In this document: positions 50,453 to 59,627 of the stretch, one piece after another
Numbering within the stretch: position 1 is the first letter of the stretch
Layout: each line of letters opens with the position of its first letter
DNA from: Kocuria rosea
GTDB taxonomy: Bacteria; Actinomycetota; Actinomycetes; Actinomycetales; Micrococcaceae
Direction of reading: 5' to 3'
DNA length: 64,000 nt
Assembly (NCBI RefSeq): GCF_006094695.1
Contig: NZ_CP035103.1
Coordinates: 2,046,001-2,110,000 of the forward strand
Made by a program: the position numbers and the translations under genes
Notes under the pieces: model-generated
The model's database searches: none
Told to the model about the DNA's origin: nothing
The model's input: the letters and a program-made list of their open reading frames with translations, nothing else

Positions 50453-50648
50453 CGGGTGGTTCCTTTCGAGGTCTGCCTGCCGCACCACAGGGCAGGCTCC
50501 CTCGTCTTCGGACCAGTCCGGCCCTGAGGGGATGCCGGCCTGTTTTCTAAGGACGAGCGAGCCCACCCGGCAGCAGTTGTCCAGCCTAACCTGCCCCGCG
50601 CCTGCGACCAAGATCCGAACGCCGCGGGGTGGCCGGACGCCCCGCGGC

Positions 50649-52337
50649 TCAGAACCCGGCGGAGCGGTACAGCTCGACGCCGTCGAGCACGGTCTGGCGG
50701 CACACGGGCAGGGACGCGCCGTCGAGCGCCGGGAGCAGGGGGGTGCGGGCGCGCGGGTCGGTGCTCCAGGCGGAGCCGGTCCCCTCGGCCTGCTGCACCA
50801 TGAGGGCCTCGACGTCCCAGACGGCGAACGTGGCCGGGGTGCCGGGCGCGAGCTGGCCCTGCATGGGGTCGGGGTGCCGGGCGGCCCGCCACGCGCCCCG
50901 GGTGGAGGCGAGGAACGCGGCCCGCGCGGAGATCCGCTGCTCCGGGTCGTGGTGCTGGAGGCAGGCGCGGACGGTCTCCCACGGGGACAGCGGCACCACG
51001 GGGGCGTCGCTGCCGAGGGCCACCGGGACCCCGGCGCGGTAGAAGGAGGCCATCGGGTTCATCGCGGCCGCCCGGTCGGCCCCGAGGCGCTGCTCGTAGA
51101 GCCCGCCCGGTCCGCCCCAGGCGGCGTCGAAGCCCGGTTGCACGGACACGGTCACGGCGTGGTGGGCGAGCCGCTCGATGCCCTCCGGGTCGATCATCTC
51201 GGCGTGCTCCAGGCGGTGGCCGGCGCTGTGCAGGGCCCGCTCCCCCACGAGCGCCTCGGCGCGGTCGAGGCCGTCGAGGACGATGTCCATCCCGGCGTCC
51301 CCGATGACGTGGAAGCCGCCCTGCAGACCGGCCTCCGTGGTCGCGGCGAGGTGGGCGGCCACGGCCGCGGCGTCCAGGTAGCGGTCCCCCAGGTCGCCGG
51401 GGGCGTCGGCGTAGGGGGCGCGCAGCGCGGCGGTGCGGGAGCCCAGGGCGCCGTCGACGCACAGGTCCCCGGCGAGCCCCACGAGCGACTCCCGCCGCTC
51501 CACGGGGCGTCCGAGCAGGTCCGCCAGGGCGGTGTCGAACCGCTCCGCCACCGCCAGCGCCTCCTGGGCCGTGGCCACGAGCTCCCCCCGGTAGGGCAGC
51601 ACGCGAGGAGTGGCGCCCTCGGCGCCGACCCCGTGGTTGGCGAGGGCCGTCAGCCGCACGAGGTCCTCGAAGGGGGCGACCTGCTCGGCGTTGGCCTCGA
51701 CGAGGGCCACGTAGCCCTGGGCCGCGGCGTGCCGCAGGGCGAGCCGGTGCAGCTCGGCGCGGCGCCCGGCGTCGAAGTCGAGGGCCGCCGCGCGCACCCG
51801 GTCGTGGGCCAGGTTCTCCACGCGGCCGTCGCCGAGCCACCCGTCGGTCCCGGCCAGGCCCAGCCGCCGGGCCAGGGACGAGGACACCACCCCGGAGTGG
51901 ACGTCGATGCGGGTCAGGTAGACCTCGCGCCCGCCGGCGGCCCGGTCGAGCTCCTCCGCCGTCGGCGCCCGGCGCTCCGGCCACACGGACTCGTCCCAGC
52001 CGGAGCCCAGGACCGGGCCCGTGCTCGTGCGGGCGGCGCCGGCCACGGCGTCGAGCACCTCGTGCAGGGATCCGGCCGCCGTGAGGTCCAGGGTGGACAG
52101 CGCCAGGGCGGTCTCGGTCACGTGCACGTGGGAGTCCACGAACCCCGGGGCCAGCAGCCGCCCGTCGAGGTCGACCACGTCCATGGAGGAGTCCTGCAGG
52201 GACTGCGCCGCCTCCTCGGAGCCGACCCAGGCCACGCGGGTGCCGTCGACCAGCAGGGCTGTGGCGAACGGGTCCGCGGGGCTGTAGACGGAGCCGTTGC
52301 GGTAGAGGACGGGACGGGCGGGGACGGTGGTGCTCAC
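50649..52337 (-). CDS. Amidohydrolase family protein (YtcJ-like)
   Basis: Metal-dependent hydrolase of the amidohydrolase superfamily, 562 residues. An N-terminal beta-sandwich segment ([23 protein letters not shown]) leads to the metal motif [10 protein letters not shown] near residue 68, then a TIM barrel with [36 protein letters not shown] and the final Asp in [18 protein letters not shown]. Substrate unknown. The GTG at 52337 has CAGGAGACCC before it. It lies 89 bases downstream of helY, possibly co-transcribed. Confidence 0.88.
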   Translation of the reverse strand: MSTTVPARPVLYRNGSVYSPADPFATALLVDGTRVAWVGSEEAAQSLQDSSMDVVDLDGRLLAPGFVDSHVHVTETALALSTLDLTAAGSLHEVLDAVAGAARTSTGPVLGSGWDESVWPERRAPTAEELDRAAGGREVYLTRIDVHSGVVSSSLARRLGLAGTDGWLGDGRVENLAHDRVRAAALDFDAGRRAELHRLALRHAAAQGYVALVEANAEQVAPFEDLVRLTALANHGVGAEGATPRVLPYRGELVATAQEALAVAERFDTALADLLGRPVERRESLVGLAGDLCVDGALGSRTAALRAPYADAPGDLGDRYLDAAAVAAHLAATTEAGLQGGFHVIGDAGMDIVLDGLDRAEALVGERALHSAGHRLEHAEMIDPEGIERLAHHAVTVSVQPGFDAAWGGPGGLYEQRLGADRAAAMNPMASFYRAGVPVALGSDAPVVPLSPWETVRACLQHHDPEQRISARAAFLASTRGAWRAARHPDPMQGQLAPGTPATFAVWDVEALMVQQAEGTGSAWSTDPRARTPLLPALDGASLPVCRQTVLDGVELYRSAGF

Positions 52338-52426
52338 GGGTCTCCTGTTCGGGGGCGGTGGTGCGCGGGGGTCGTGCGGGGCGGTCGTGCCGGTGGACGG
52401 GGCGGCGCGGGGCGGGAGGGCGCGGC

Positions 52427-55264
52427 TCAGTCCTCGAACGCGGAGTGGGCCACCACGCCGCGGCGCACCAGCGCGATCGCGCGCTGGCACTGGGCGCGCG
52501 TGCCGGCGTCGAGGAGATCGATCTTGGCGAGCTGGTCGAGCATGTCGATCACCTGCTTGGCCCAGCGCACGAAGTCGCCGGCGGCGAGCTCCGTGCCGGA
52601 CAGGGCCGCGCTCAGGGTCGCCCCGCGCGCCCAGAGGTGCATGGCCTCCACGAGCCCGAACTCCGGCTCCGCGGTGGCCGGGAGGTGGTGCTCCTGCTCG
52701 CGGTCGGTGAGCAGGGACCAGTTGCGCACCACGGTCTGTGCGGCCCGGTCCATGGCGGCGGTCGGCAGGACCGGCTGGATCCCCTGCTCCTCGCGCTTGG
52801 CCTGGTAGACGAGCAGGGTCACGAGCCCCGCGGTGGCGGCGGGGTCGAGGTCGTCGAGGAAGCCGTCGCGCAGGCTCAGGGCGAGGAGCAGGTCCCGGTC
52901 CCCGTAGATCCGCCGCAGCTGCTCGCCGGCGCGGGTCGGCCGGACCTCCCCGTCCGGGAGGGTCTCCAGGTAGCCGAAGGAGCCCAGCACCTCGGAGACG
53001 CGGTCGAAGGTCTTGGCGATCGTGTTGGTGCGGCTCTCGATCTGGCGCAGCAACCCGTCGGTGTCCCGGCGCAGCGCCCACCAGCGCTCGGCCCAGCGGG
53101 CGTGGCTCTCGCGGTCCGAGCAGCCGTGGCAGGGGTGGCCGCGCAGGGCCTTGCGGACCTCCGTGATGCGCCGCTCGGCGGCGCTGGTGCCGCGGTCGAA
53201 CTGGATGGTGTGCCCGCGGCCGCCGCCGCGCGGGGGCCGGTGCTCGTGCAGGGCGTTGCGCACGGACGAGGCGAGGTCGCGCCGCTCCTTGGGCGTCCGG
53301 CCCGTGAACTGCTTGGGGATCCGGATCCGCGAGACCGGCTCGAGCGGCCCGTCCAGGTCCTGGGCCCCCACCCGGCGCAGCTGGTGGTCGAGGGTGAGGA
53401 TGGAGGGGCGGGGGTCGTCCCGGTTGGGGTCGGTGGACAGGATCACGGCGTAGCCGGCGTTGCGCCCCCGCGGGATCTCCACGACGTCCCCGGGCAGCAG
53501 GTCGTGCAGGGACGCGACGGCGTCCGAGCGCCGCTGCCGGGAGCCGGCCTTCTCCTCGGCACGCTCCAGGTCCTTGAGCTCGCGGCGCAGGGCGGCGTAC
53601 TCGGAGAAGTCCCCGAGGTGGCAGGTCATGGCCTCCTCGTAGCCCTTGAGGGACTCCTCCTGGGAGCGGACCCGGCGCGCCAGGCCCACCACGGAGCGGT
53701 CCGCCTGGAACTGGGCGAAGGAGGACTCGAGGATCTTGCGGGAGCGGTGGGCGCCGAACTGGGCCACCAGGTTCACGGACATGTTGTAGGTGGGCCGGAA
53801 GCTCGAGTTCAGCGGGTAGGTGCGCTTGGAGGCGAGACCGGCGACTGCGTGCGGGTCCATCCCGGGCTGCCACAGCACCACGGCGTGGCCCTCGACGTCG
53901 ATCCGCCGGCGCCCCGCGCGCCCGGTGAGCTGGGTGTACTCCCCCGGCGTGATGTCCACCCGGGACTCGCCGTTGAACTTGTCGAGCTTCTCGAGCACCA
54001 CGGAGCGGGCCGGCATGTTGATGCCCAGGGCCAGGGTCTCCGTGGCGAAGACGGCCTTGACGAGCCCCTCGGCGAACAGCTCCTCCACGAGCTCCTTGAA
54101 CGCCGGCAGCATCCCCGCGTGGTGGGCGGCCACGCCGCGCAGCAGGCCGTCGCGCCACTCGTAGAAGCCGAGGACGTTGAGGTCCGCGGCCTCGAGCGAG
54201 GCGGCGGTCTCGGCCACCCGGGCGCGGATGGTCTGCTGCTCCTTCTCGCCGGTCAGCCGGATGTCCGCGGCGACGCACTGCTGCACGGCGGCGTCGCACC
54301 CGACCCGGGAGAAGATGAAGGTGATGACGGGCAGCAGGCCCTCGGCGTCGAGGCGGCGGATCAGCTGCGGGCGGGACACCCGGCGCGTCTCGGGGCTGGG
54401 CCGGAAGCCCTCGCCGCCGTTGCGGCGGGAGAACCGGTCCCGGGAGCGTCCCCCGGGCCCGCGGCCGCCCCGGCGGCCCCCGCGGGGGTGCTCGGCGCGG
54501 GCGAGCTGGAGCAGCTCGGGGTTGACGTCGGGCTCGTCGCTGCCGGGGCCCTCGAGCCGCTCGGCGGCCTCCTCCACCGTGGTGTCGTCCAGGAACAGGT
54601 CGAGCAGCCGCCCGCCCACCTGGACGTGCTGCCACAGCGGCACGGGCCGGTGCTCGGAGACCACCACGTCCGTGTCGCCGCGCACCGTGTCCAGCCAGGC
54701 CCCGAACTCCTCGGCGTTGGAGACGGTCGCGGACAGGGAGACCAGCTGGACGCTGTCCGGCAGGTGGATGATGACCTCCTCCCACACGGCGCCCCGGAAG
54801 CGGTCGGCGAGGTAGTGCACCTCGTCCATGATCACGAAGCCCAGGTTCAGCAGGGTGGGCGAGTCCGCGTACAGCATGTTGCGCAGGACCTCGGTGGTCA
54901 TCACCACCACGTCCGCCTCGGAGTTCACCGAGGTGTCGCCGGTGAGCAGGCCGACCCGCTCGGCGCCGAAGGCCCGGGAGAACTCGTGGAACTTCTGGTT
55001 GCTGAGCGCCTTGATGGGCGTGGTGTAGAAGGCCTTCTGCCCGCGGGACAGGGCCAGGTGGACGGCGAACTCCCCCACTACGGTCTTGCCGGCGCCGGTC
55101 GGCGCGGCGACGAGCACCCCGCGGCCCTCCTCGAGGGCCCCGCAGGCGGTCGTCTGGAAGTCGTCCATCTCGAACTCGAGCCGGTGCTGGAACACGGCGA
55201 GCTCGGTCCTCGCGTGGGCGGCCCGCTGCTTGGCGGCCAGGTATCGGTCGGCGTAGGAGGACAT
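52427..55264 (-). CDS. helY: DEAD/DEAH-box RNA helicase, HelY/Mtr4-like
   Basis: Superfamily 2 Ski2/Mtr4-type helicase, 945 residues, conserved in actinobacteria. Walker A APTGAGKT near residue 57, TTPIKALSNQK, Walker B MDEVHYL, SLSATVSNAEEFG and motif [13 protein letters not shown] Gly/Arg-rich insertion (about residues 250-290) may bind RNA, and a long C-terminal helical DSHCT-like region follows. The order pafBC-tatA-tatC-helY is typical of the phylum. Likely role in RNA turnover is inference from the family. Confidence 0.92.
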   Translation of the reverse strand: MSSYADRYLAAKQRAAHARTELAVFQHRLEFEMDDFQTTACGALEEGRGVLVAAPTGAGKTVVGEFAVHLALSRGQKAFYTTPIKALSNQKFHEFSRAFGAERVGLLTGDTSVNSEADVVVMTTEVLRNMLYADSPTLLNLGFVIMDEVHYLADRFRGAVWEEVIIHLPDSVQLVSLSATVSNAEEFGAWLDTVRGDTDVVVSEHRPVPLWQHVQVGGRLLDLFLDDTTVEEAAERLEGPGSDEPDVNPELLQLARAEHPRGGRRGGRGPGGRSRDRFSRRNGGEGFRPSPETRRVSRPQLIRRLDAEGLLPVITFIFSRVGCDAAVQQCVAADIRLTGEKEQQTIRARVAETAASLEAADLNVLGFYEWRDGLLRGVAAHHAGMLPAFKELVEELFAEGLVKAVFATETLALGINMPARSVVLEKLDKFNGESRVDITPGEYTQLTGRAGRRRIDVEGHAVVLWQPGMDPHAVAGLASKRTYPLNSSFRPTYNMSVNLVAQFGAHRSRKILESSFAQFQADRSVVGLARRVRSQEESLKGYEEAMTCHLGDFSEYAALRRELKDLERAEEKAGSRQRRSDAVASLHDLLPGDVVEIPRGRNAGYAVILSTDPNRDDPRPSILTLDHQLRRVGAQDLDGPLEPVSRIRIPKQFTGRTPKERRDLASSVRNALHEHRPPRGGGRGHTIQFDRGTSAAERRITEVRKALRGHPCHGCSDRESHARWAERWWALRRDTDGLLRQIESRTNTIAKTFDRVSEVLGSFGYLETLPDGEVRPTRAGEQLRRIYGDRDLLLALSLRDGFLDDLDPAATAGLVTLLVYQAKREEQGIQPVLPTAAMDRAAQTVVRNWSLLTDREQEHHLPATAEPEFGLVEAMHLWARGATLSAALSGTELAAGDFVRWAKQVIDMLDQLAKIDLLDAGTRAQCQRAIALVRRGVVAHSAFED

Positions 55265-55335
55265 GCGTCCAGCCTACTGCTCGACCCGGACGTGGCCGGG
55301 TCCACCGGGGGCCCGTTCGCGACGGGCCGAGCGGG

Positions 55336-56229
55336 TCAGGTGCGGAACCCGCCCTCGGGGTCGTGGCCGAGGCGGCCGAGCTCGTCGGCGGGGGTCGCGA
55401 CGTCGGCCGACGCCCCCGTGCCCGCCGCGAGGCGGGCCTCCTTCCGGGCCCGCCGGCGGTCGAGGAGCAGGCACAGCCCGACGGCCACGAAGAAGAGCGT
55501 GAGCAGCGGCACGGCGAGGTAGAACATGGTCATCGGGTCGGGGCCCGGGGCGGCCATCGCGGAGACCACCATCACGAGGACCACGACGATCCGCCAGCTC
55601 TTGAGCACCGTGCGCCCGGAGAGCACGCCCAGCATGTTCAGGCCCACCAGGAACACGGGCAGCACGAAGGCGACGCCGAAGGTCAGGATCAGCTGGAGGA
55701 AGAACCGCAGGTACACGTCCGCGGAGATGAAGTTGGTCCCGCCCGCCGGGGTGAACGCGGTGAGGGCGTAGACGGCGGTGGGCAGGGTGAGTACGGCGAC
55801 CGCGATCCCGCTCAGGAAGAGCGGGACGGCCGCGGCCAGGAAGCCGACCGCGTAGCGCCGTTCGGTCCGGTGCAGGGCCGGGGTCACGAACGCCCAGAGC
55901 TGGTAGAGCCACACGGGGCTGGCCAGGACCAGGCCGAGCACCAGGGAGACCTCCACCATGATGTTGAAGGACGAGCCCACCGCGGAGTAGTTGATGGAGG
56001 CCTCGCTGCCCTCCGCGGAGGCCAGCCGCTGCAGGGGCTCCGTGATGTAGGCCATGAACGGGATGTACAGGAAGAACCCGCCGACCATGCCCACCACGGT
56101 GGCGACCGCGGACTTGATCAGCCGGTTGCGCAGCTCCCGCAGGTGCTCGGCCAGGGCCATCTGCGCCTGCGGATTGGCCTTGCGCGCGGTCCGGCGCTTC
56201 TTCGGACCGCGGGGGGACTGCGAGGACAT
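55336..56229 (-). CDS. tatC: Twin-arginine translocase subunit TatC
   Basis: Receptor subunit for twin-arginine signal peptides. 297 residues, six membrane helices. The conserved N-terminal AEHLRELRNRLIKSA is followed by helix 1, the periplasmic Pro/Glu region TEPLQRLA, SPVWLYQLWAFVTPALHRTERRY and the C-terminal helices ending in FYLAVPLLTLFFVAVGLCLLL. A basic N-terminus and a polar tail frame the domain. tatA lies 132 bases upstream on the same strand; no tatB is present, as is common in actinobacterial two-gene loci (tatB elsewhere). Confidence 0.95.
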   Translation of the reverse strand: MSSQSPRGPKKRRTARKANPQAQMALAEHLRELRNRLIKSAVATVVGMVGGFFLYIPFMAYITEPLQRLASAEGSEASINYSAVGSSFNIMVEVSLVLGLVLASPVWLYQLWAFVTPALHRTERRYAVGFLAAAVPLFLSGIAVAVLTLPTAVYALTAFTPAGGTNFISADVYLRFFLQLILTFGVAFVLPVFLVGLNMLGVLSGRTVLKSWRIVVVLVMVVSAMAAPGPDPMTMFYLAVPLLTLFFVAVGLCLLLDRRRARKEARLAAGTGASADVATPADELGRLGHDPEGGFRT

Positions 56230-56361
56230 GGGGACCTTCGGGACTCGGGGCCCGCCCGGGGCGGCGGGGCCGGTCGGGCGGCCCGCTCCCCGGGCGGGGG
56301 CGCGGACCGGCCGGTGCGGCGGATCGGGGCGGCGGCGGACGCCGGGAGAGGGGGCGAGGGG

Positions 56362-56670
56362 TCAGGCCGGAGGGCGGCCGGGGTGCTGCTCGGGGTCGCG
56401 CGGGGTGTCCGTGCCGGAGGCGGTGCCGGTGGCACCGGGGTCACGGTCGGTGCTGCCGTCCCGGCCGGGCGCCACGGCCTTGCCGTCGATGACCACGTCC
56501 GAGCCGTCCGGCTGGTCGTCCTTCTTCATCTCCTTGACCTCGGACTTGAAGATGCGCAGCGACTGGCCGAGGCTGCGGGCCATGCCCGGGAGCTTGGGCG
56601 CGCCGAACAGCAGCAGGATCACCAGCAGGATGATCAGGATCATGAAGGGGCTGTCGAAGAGCCTACCCAT
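56362..56670 (-). CDS. tatA: Twin-arginine translocase subunit TatA
   Basis: Pore-forming Tat subunit. 102 residues: short N-terminal helix ([15 protein letters not shown]) with the conserved [27 protein letters not shown] amphipathic helix, then a long charged Gly/Asp/Thr tail. The start ATG at 56670 lies 8 bases inside the end of the upstream small membrane protein gene, so translation is probably coupled. Confidence 0.94.
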   Translation of the reverse strand: MGRLFDSPFMILIILLVILLLFGAPKLPGMARSLGQSLRIFKSEVKEMKKDDQPDGSDVVIDGKAVAPGRDGSTDRDPGATGTASGTDTPRDPEQHPGRPPA

Positions 56671-57031
56671 GGAACATTCCTTTCCGTTCAGCCCGGCGGA
56701 GGTCGCTGATCCGCTGCGGCTGGCCCATCCGGTCCTTGCGCTCGATGCGGCGTCTCAGACGGGCGGTTTCTCGTTGGTCACGGCCGACCCGGTAGTCGGC
56801 CACGGCTTGCCCCACCGGTGTGAACAGGGCCGGGTCCGGGGCGGCCCGGACAGGGCGCTGCACCCCGGCGGCCGCGTCGTCCCACCGCTGGGCGAACTCC
56901 CCGGCCACCGTCTCGGTGTCCCGGAGCAGGACGAAGAAGGTCTTCACCAGCCGCCACAGCATCAGTCCGAGGAACGCCGCGCCGAGCAGGACGAGGACCG
57001 TCCACAGCAGGACCCAGGACCACCAGAGCAT
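56663..57031 (-). CDS. Small single-pass membrane protein of unknown function between pafBC and tatA
   Basis: 122 residues. One long N-terminal helix ([35 protein letters not shown]) followed by a soluble, Arg-rich helical region ending [34 protein letters not shown] at 57031 has GGAGG close upstream. It starts 23 bases after pafBC and overlaps tatA, so it belongs to this operon. Its place beside tatA is suggestive, but no Tat function can be read from it. Confidence 0.75.
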   Translation of the reverse strand: MLWWSWVLLWTVLVLLGAAFLGLMLWRLVKTFFVLLRDTETVAGEFAQRWDDAAAGVQRPVRAAPDPALFTPVGQAVADYRVGRDQRETARLRRRIERKDRMGQPQRISDLRRAERKGMFHG

Positions 57032-57054
57032 GCCCTCCAGTATAGGCGGGCGGA

Positions 57055-59130
57055 TCAGGCCGGCTCGGACGCCCCGTAGGCGCCGAGCGCAGAGTTCACC
57101 CAGAGTTCCACCTGCGCCACGACGTCGTCGGGTCCGATGACCGCGAGCTGGCCGCCGTAGCGGGTGACGAGCGCGCACACGGCCTCGGCCGTCTGGAACC
57201 CGATGAGCGCGGCCTCGTGGTCGGCCGCCGGCCCGGTGCGGGCCCCGCCGGGGACCCGGACCACGGCCGTGCGGGTGGCGTGGTACTGGTCGGCGATCCA
57301 CCGGCTGCGCCGGTCGGTGACGAGCACGACCTCCACGGTGTCCGGGGTGCCGGGGGCGGGCGGGGACGCGGCGGCGGCCTCCTGGGCGGCGGGGCGCTCC
57401 CCCGCCGGCCCGGCGTCCTCGACGGCGGAGATCCGGTCCAGCCGGAAGTTGCGCATCCCCTCGGAGCCGAGGCACCAGGCGCGCACGTACCAGTGGGTGT
57501 TGGAGGAGAACACCTGGACCGGGTCCACGACCCGCTCGGTGAGCTCGTCGCGGGACGGGACCACGTAGCCGATCCGGATCCGGCGGCGCTGCTCCACGGC
57601 GCGGCGCACCGCGGACATGACGTCGGCGAGGGCGGGCGCGGGCGTGTCCGTGATGGGGCGGGCGCCCACCGCGTTGGCGAGCACCCCGGCGTCCCCCGCG
57701 GCGCCGGCGACCTTCGCGATCGTGGACGCGACCGCCTCGGAGTCCCCGCCGGGCACGGTGCGCAGCGTCTGCAGGCCCACGAGCAGCGCGGAGGCCTCCG
57801 GCTGCGTGAGGCGCACGGGGTCGGAGAGCTCGTCCGCGTTGGACAGGTAGACGTGGCCGTCGTCCCAGGACGCGTCGATCAGCTGGTCCGGCATGTGCCC
57901 GGGCTTGCCGCACACGAACAGGGTGTTGAGGTCCGCGATCAGCTCCTGGTCGGTGATCCCGAACCGGCGGGCGGTCTCCTCGAGCTCCGCGCCCTGGTGG
58001 GCGTAGACCCAGCGGACGATCTCGAGCAGCCGCGAGAGGTGGTCCGCGGTGGAGAGCTTGTTGCGCGTGCCCTTGCGGGACTTGTTGTTCCAGTCGACCT
58101 GCACGCCGCGGAACCGTGCCACGGCGGACTCGGCGCTCCGCAGCCGGCGCACCACCGCGGCGCGCACCTCGGCCTGCATGGTGGGGGCGGTGCCGTCCCC
58201 GTCGCGGGGCACGACGACGCCGGGGCCCGCCGCGGCGATCTCCTCGGCGAGGATCTCGGTCTCCGCGAAGGGGATGTGCAGCCGGTCCCACCGGTCCACG
58301 CCGTCCCCGGCGCCGACGCCGGGCTCCTGCCGGGCGGCCATCCGGCGCAGCATGTGCGCGTGGCCGGGCCGGGCCAGCACCTCCACGGTGCGCGCGGGGG
58401 CGTGGGAGACCATCTGGGACAGGGACTCGTTCATGGAGAAGCCCTCGGGCGGGTCGAACTCCTTGCGGGTGACCGTGACGTCGGACATGATCCGCGACAG
58501 CCGGAACGTGCGGGAGTCCTTGCGGTCCAGGTCCCAGCCGACCACGTACCAGTTGCCGTAGCGGGAGCCGATGCCCCACGGCCGCAGCCGCCGGGTGGTG
58601 AGCTGGTCGGTGCTGCGGGCGAGGTAGTCGAAGCGGACCTCGCGGTGTCGCACCACGGCCGAGAGCAGCGGCTCGAAGGACGGCTCGTGGGCGGTGAGGG
58701 TGGGCTGCAGCAGCGGCGGGGCGTCGTCCTCCGGCAGACCGCCGATGGCGGGCTCGAGCTTGCGCAGGGCCCGGCGGGCGAGCTCCCCGAGGGAGGCGTC
58801 CGTCCAGGCGTTGGCCGCCAGGGCGAGCACCGCGGACTCCTCCGCCGTGAACTGCAGCGGCGGCAGCGTGAAGGACCCGCGCGGGATCCGGTAGCGGTGG
58901 CCGTGCGTGTCGTCCGGGAACAGGGGGTCCTCGGAGACCTCCTCGATGGGGTAGCCGAGGTCGCGCAGCTCCGCCTTGTCGCGCTCGAACATGCGCTCGA
59001 ACGCCTCGTCGGACGCGGACTCCGCGTACGACGGAACGGCCTCCCGGAGCTCGGCGCGGGTGTACCCGCGTTCGCGGGAGACCAGGGCGATGAGCAGGTT
59101 GAGGAGCCGCTCCGTCGATCGGGCTGCCAT
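57055..59130 (-). CDS. pafBC: PafBC, fused WYL-domain transcription regulator
   Basis: Activator of the mycobacterial-type LexA-independent DNA-damage response. 691 residues combining two PafB/PafC-like halves that are separate genes in mycobacteria. Half 1: helix-turn-helix STERLLNLLIALVSRERGYTRAELREAV, WYL domain with RREVRFDY-like RHREVRFDYLAR and RPWGIGSRYGNWYVVGWDL. Half 2: helix-turn-helix ADHLSRLLEIVRWVYAHQGAELEETARRFGITDQELIADL, WYL domain RRRIRIGYVVPSRDELTERVVDPVQVFSSNTHWYVRAWCL. A natural fusion of this kind is known from Arthrobacter. The junction lies near residue 340. FKBP gene 11 bases upstream. Confidence 0.94.
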   Translation of the reverse strand: MAARSTERLLNLLIALVSRERGYTRAELREAVPSYAESASDEAFERMFERDKAELRDLGYPIEEVSEDPLFPDDTHGHRYRIPRGSFTLPPLQFTAEESAVLALAANAWTDASLGELARRALRKLEPAIGGLPEDDAPPLLQPTLTAHEPSFEPLLSAVVRHREVRFDYLARSTDQLTTRRLRPWGIGSRYGNWYVVGWDLDRKDSRTFRLSRIMSDVTVTRKEFDPPEGFSMNESLSQMVSHAPARTVEVLARPGHAHMLRRMAARQEPGVGAGDGVDRWDRLHIPFAETEILAEEIAAAGPGVVVPRDGDGTAPTMQAEVRAAVVRRLRSAESAVARFRGVQVDWNNKSRKGTRNKLSTADHLSRLLEIVRWVYAHQGAELEETARRFGITDQELIADLNTLFVCGKPGHMPDQLIDASWDDGHVYLSNADELSDPVRLTQPEASALLVGLQTLRTVPGGDSEAVASTIAKVAGAAGDAGVLANAVGARPITDTPAPALADVMSAVRRAVEQRRRIRIGYVVPSRDELTERVVDPVQVFSSNTHWYVRAWCLGSEGMRNFRLDRISAVEDAGPAGERPAAQEAAAASPPAPGTPDTVEVVLVTDRRSRWIADQYHATRTAVVRVPGGARTGPAADHEAALIGFQTAEAVCALVTRYGGQLAVIGPDDVVAQVELWVNSALGAYGASEPA

Positions 59131-59141
59131 CCGGTGGGTCC

Positions 59142-59537
59142 TCAGCGCACGTCCAGGAGGTCCACCACGAAGATCAGGGCCTCGTCCGGGCCGATGACCC
59201 CGCCGGCGCCCCTGGAGCCGTAGGCCTGGTCCGCAGGGATCTCCAGCCGGCGGCGGCCGCCGACCTTCATGCCCAGCAGGCCCTTGTCCCAGCCCTCGAT
59301 GACCTGGCCGATGCCCACGGTGAAGTCGAGGGGCTGGCCGCGGTTCCAGGAGGCGTCGAACTCCTCGCCGGCGGAGAACGTCACGCCCACGTAGTGGCAG
59401 GAGATCTGCTTGCCGGGGGTCGCCTCGGCGCCGGTGCCCTCCACGAGGTCGGTGCTGACGAGCTCGGTCGGGGCCTCCCCCTCGGGGAAGTCGATCTCGG
59501 GCTTGCTGCGGTCGAGCTTGCGCTCTCCGAAGGACAT
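59142..59537 (-). CDS. FKBP-type peptidyl-prolyl cis-trans isomerase, cytosolic
   Basis: 131 residues, no signal peptide. FKBP domain in the C-terminal two thirds: ISCHYVGVTFSAGEEFDASWNRGQPLDFTVGIGQVIEGWDKGLLGMKVGGRRRLEIPADQAYG, containing the usual Tyr, Phe, Asp, Val-Ile, Trp and Tyr active-site set. ATG at 59537 (MSFGERKLDRSKPEIDFP) has CAGGAGCACCC upstream; 22 further in-frame residues before it are not family-like. Sits between pafBC and a secreted FKBP gene, the usual actinobacterial order. Confidence 0.92.
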   Translation of the reverse strand: MSFGERKLDRSKPEIDFPEGEAPTELVSTDLVEGTGAEATPGKQISCHYVGVTFSAGEEFDASWNRGQPLDFTVGIGQVIEGWDKGLLGMKVGGRRRLEIPADQAYGSRGAGGVIGPDEALIFVVDLLDVR

Positions 59538-59627
59538 GGGTGCTCCTGTTCGTCGGGTCGTCGACGGGTGGTCGTCGGGATCGGAGGGGCCTCGGGGGCC
59601 CACCGGGCCACCTTAGCCGACCGGGGG

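Noticed and set aside
50649..54785. A 1378-codon open frame on the minus strand spanning two genes
   Set aside because: Its upstream two thirds are an out-of-frame shadow of helY with low-complexity Arg/Gly/Pro translation. Only the last 562 codons (from 52337) show amidohydrolase motifs and a ribosome site.
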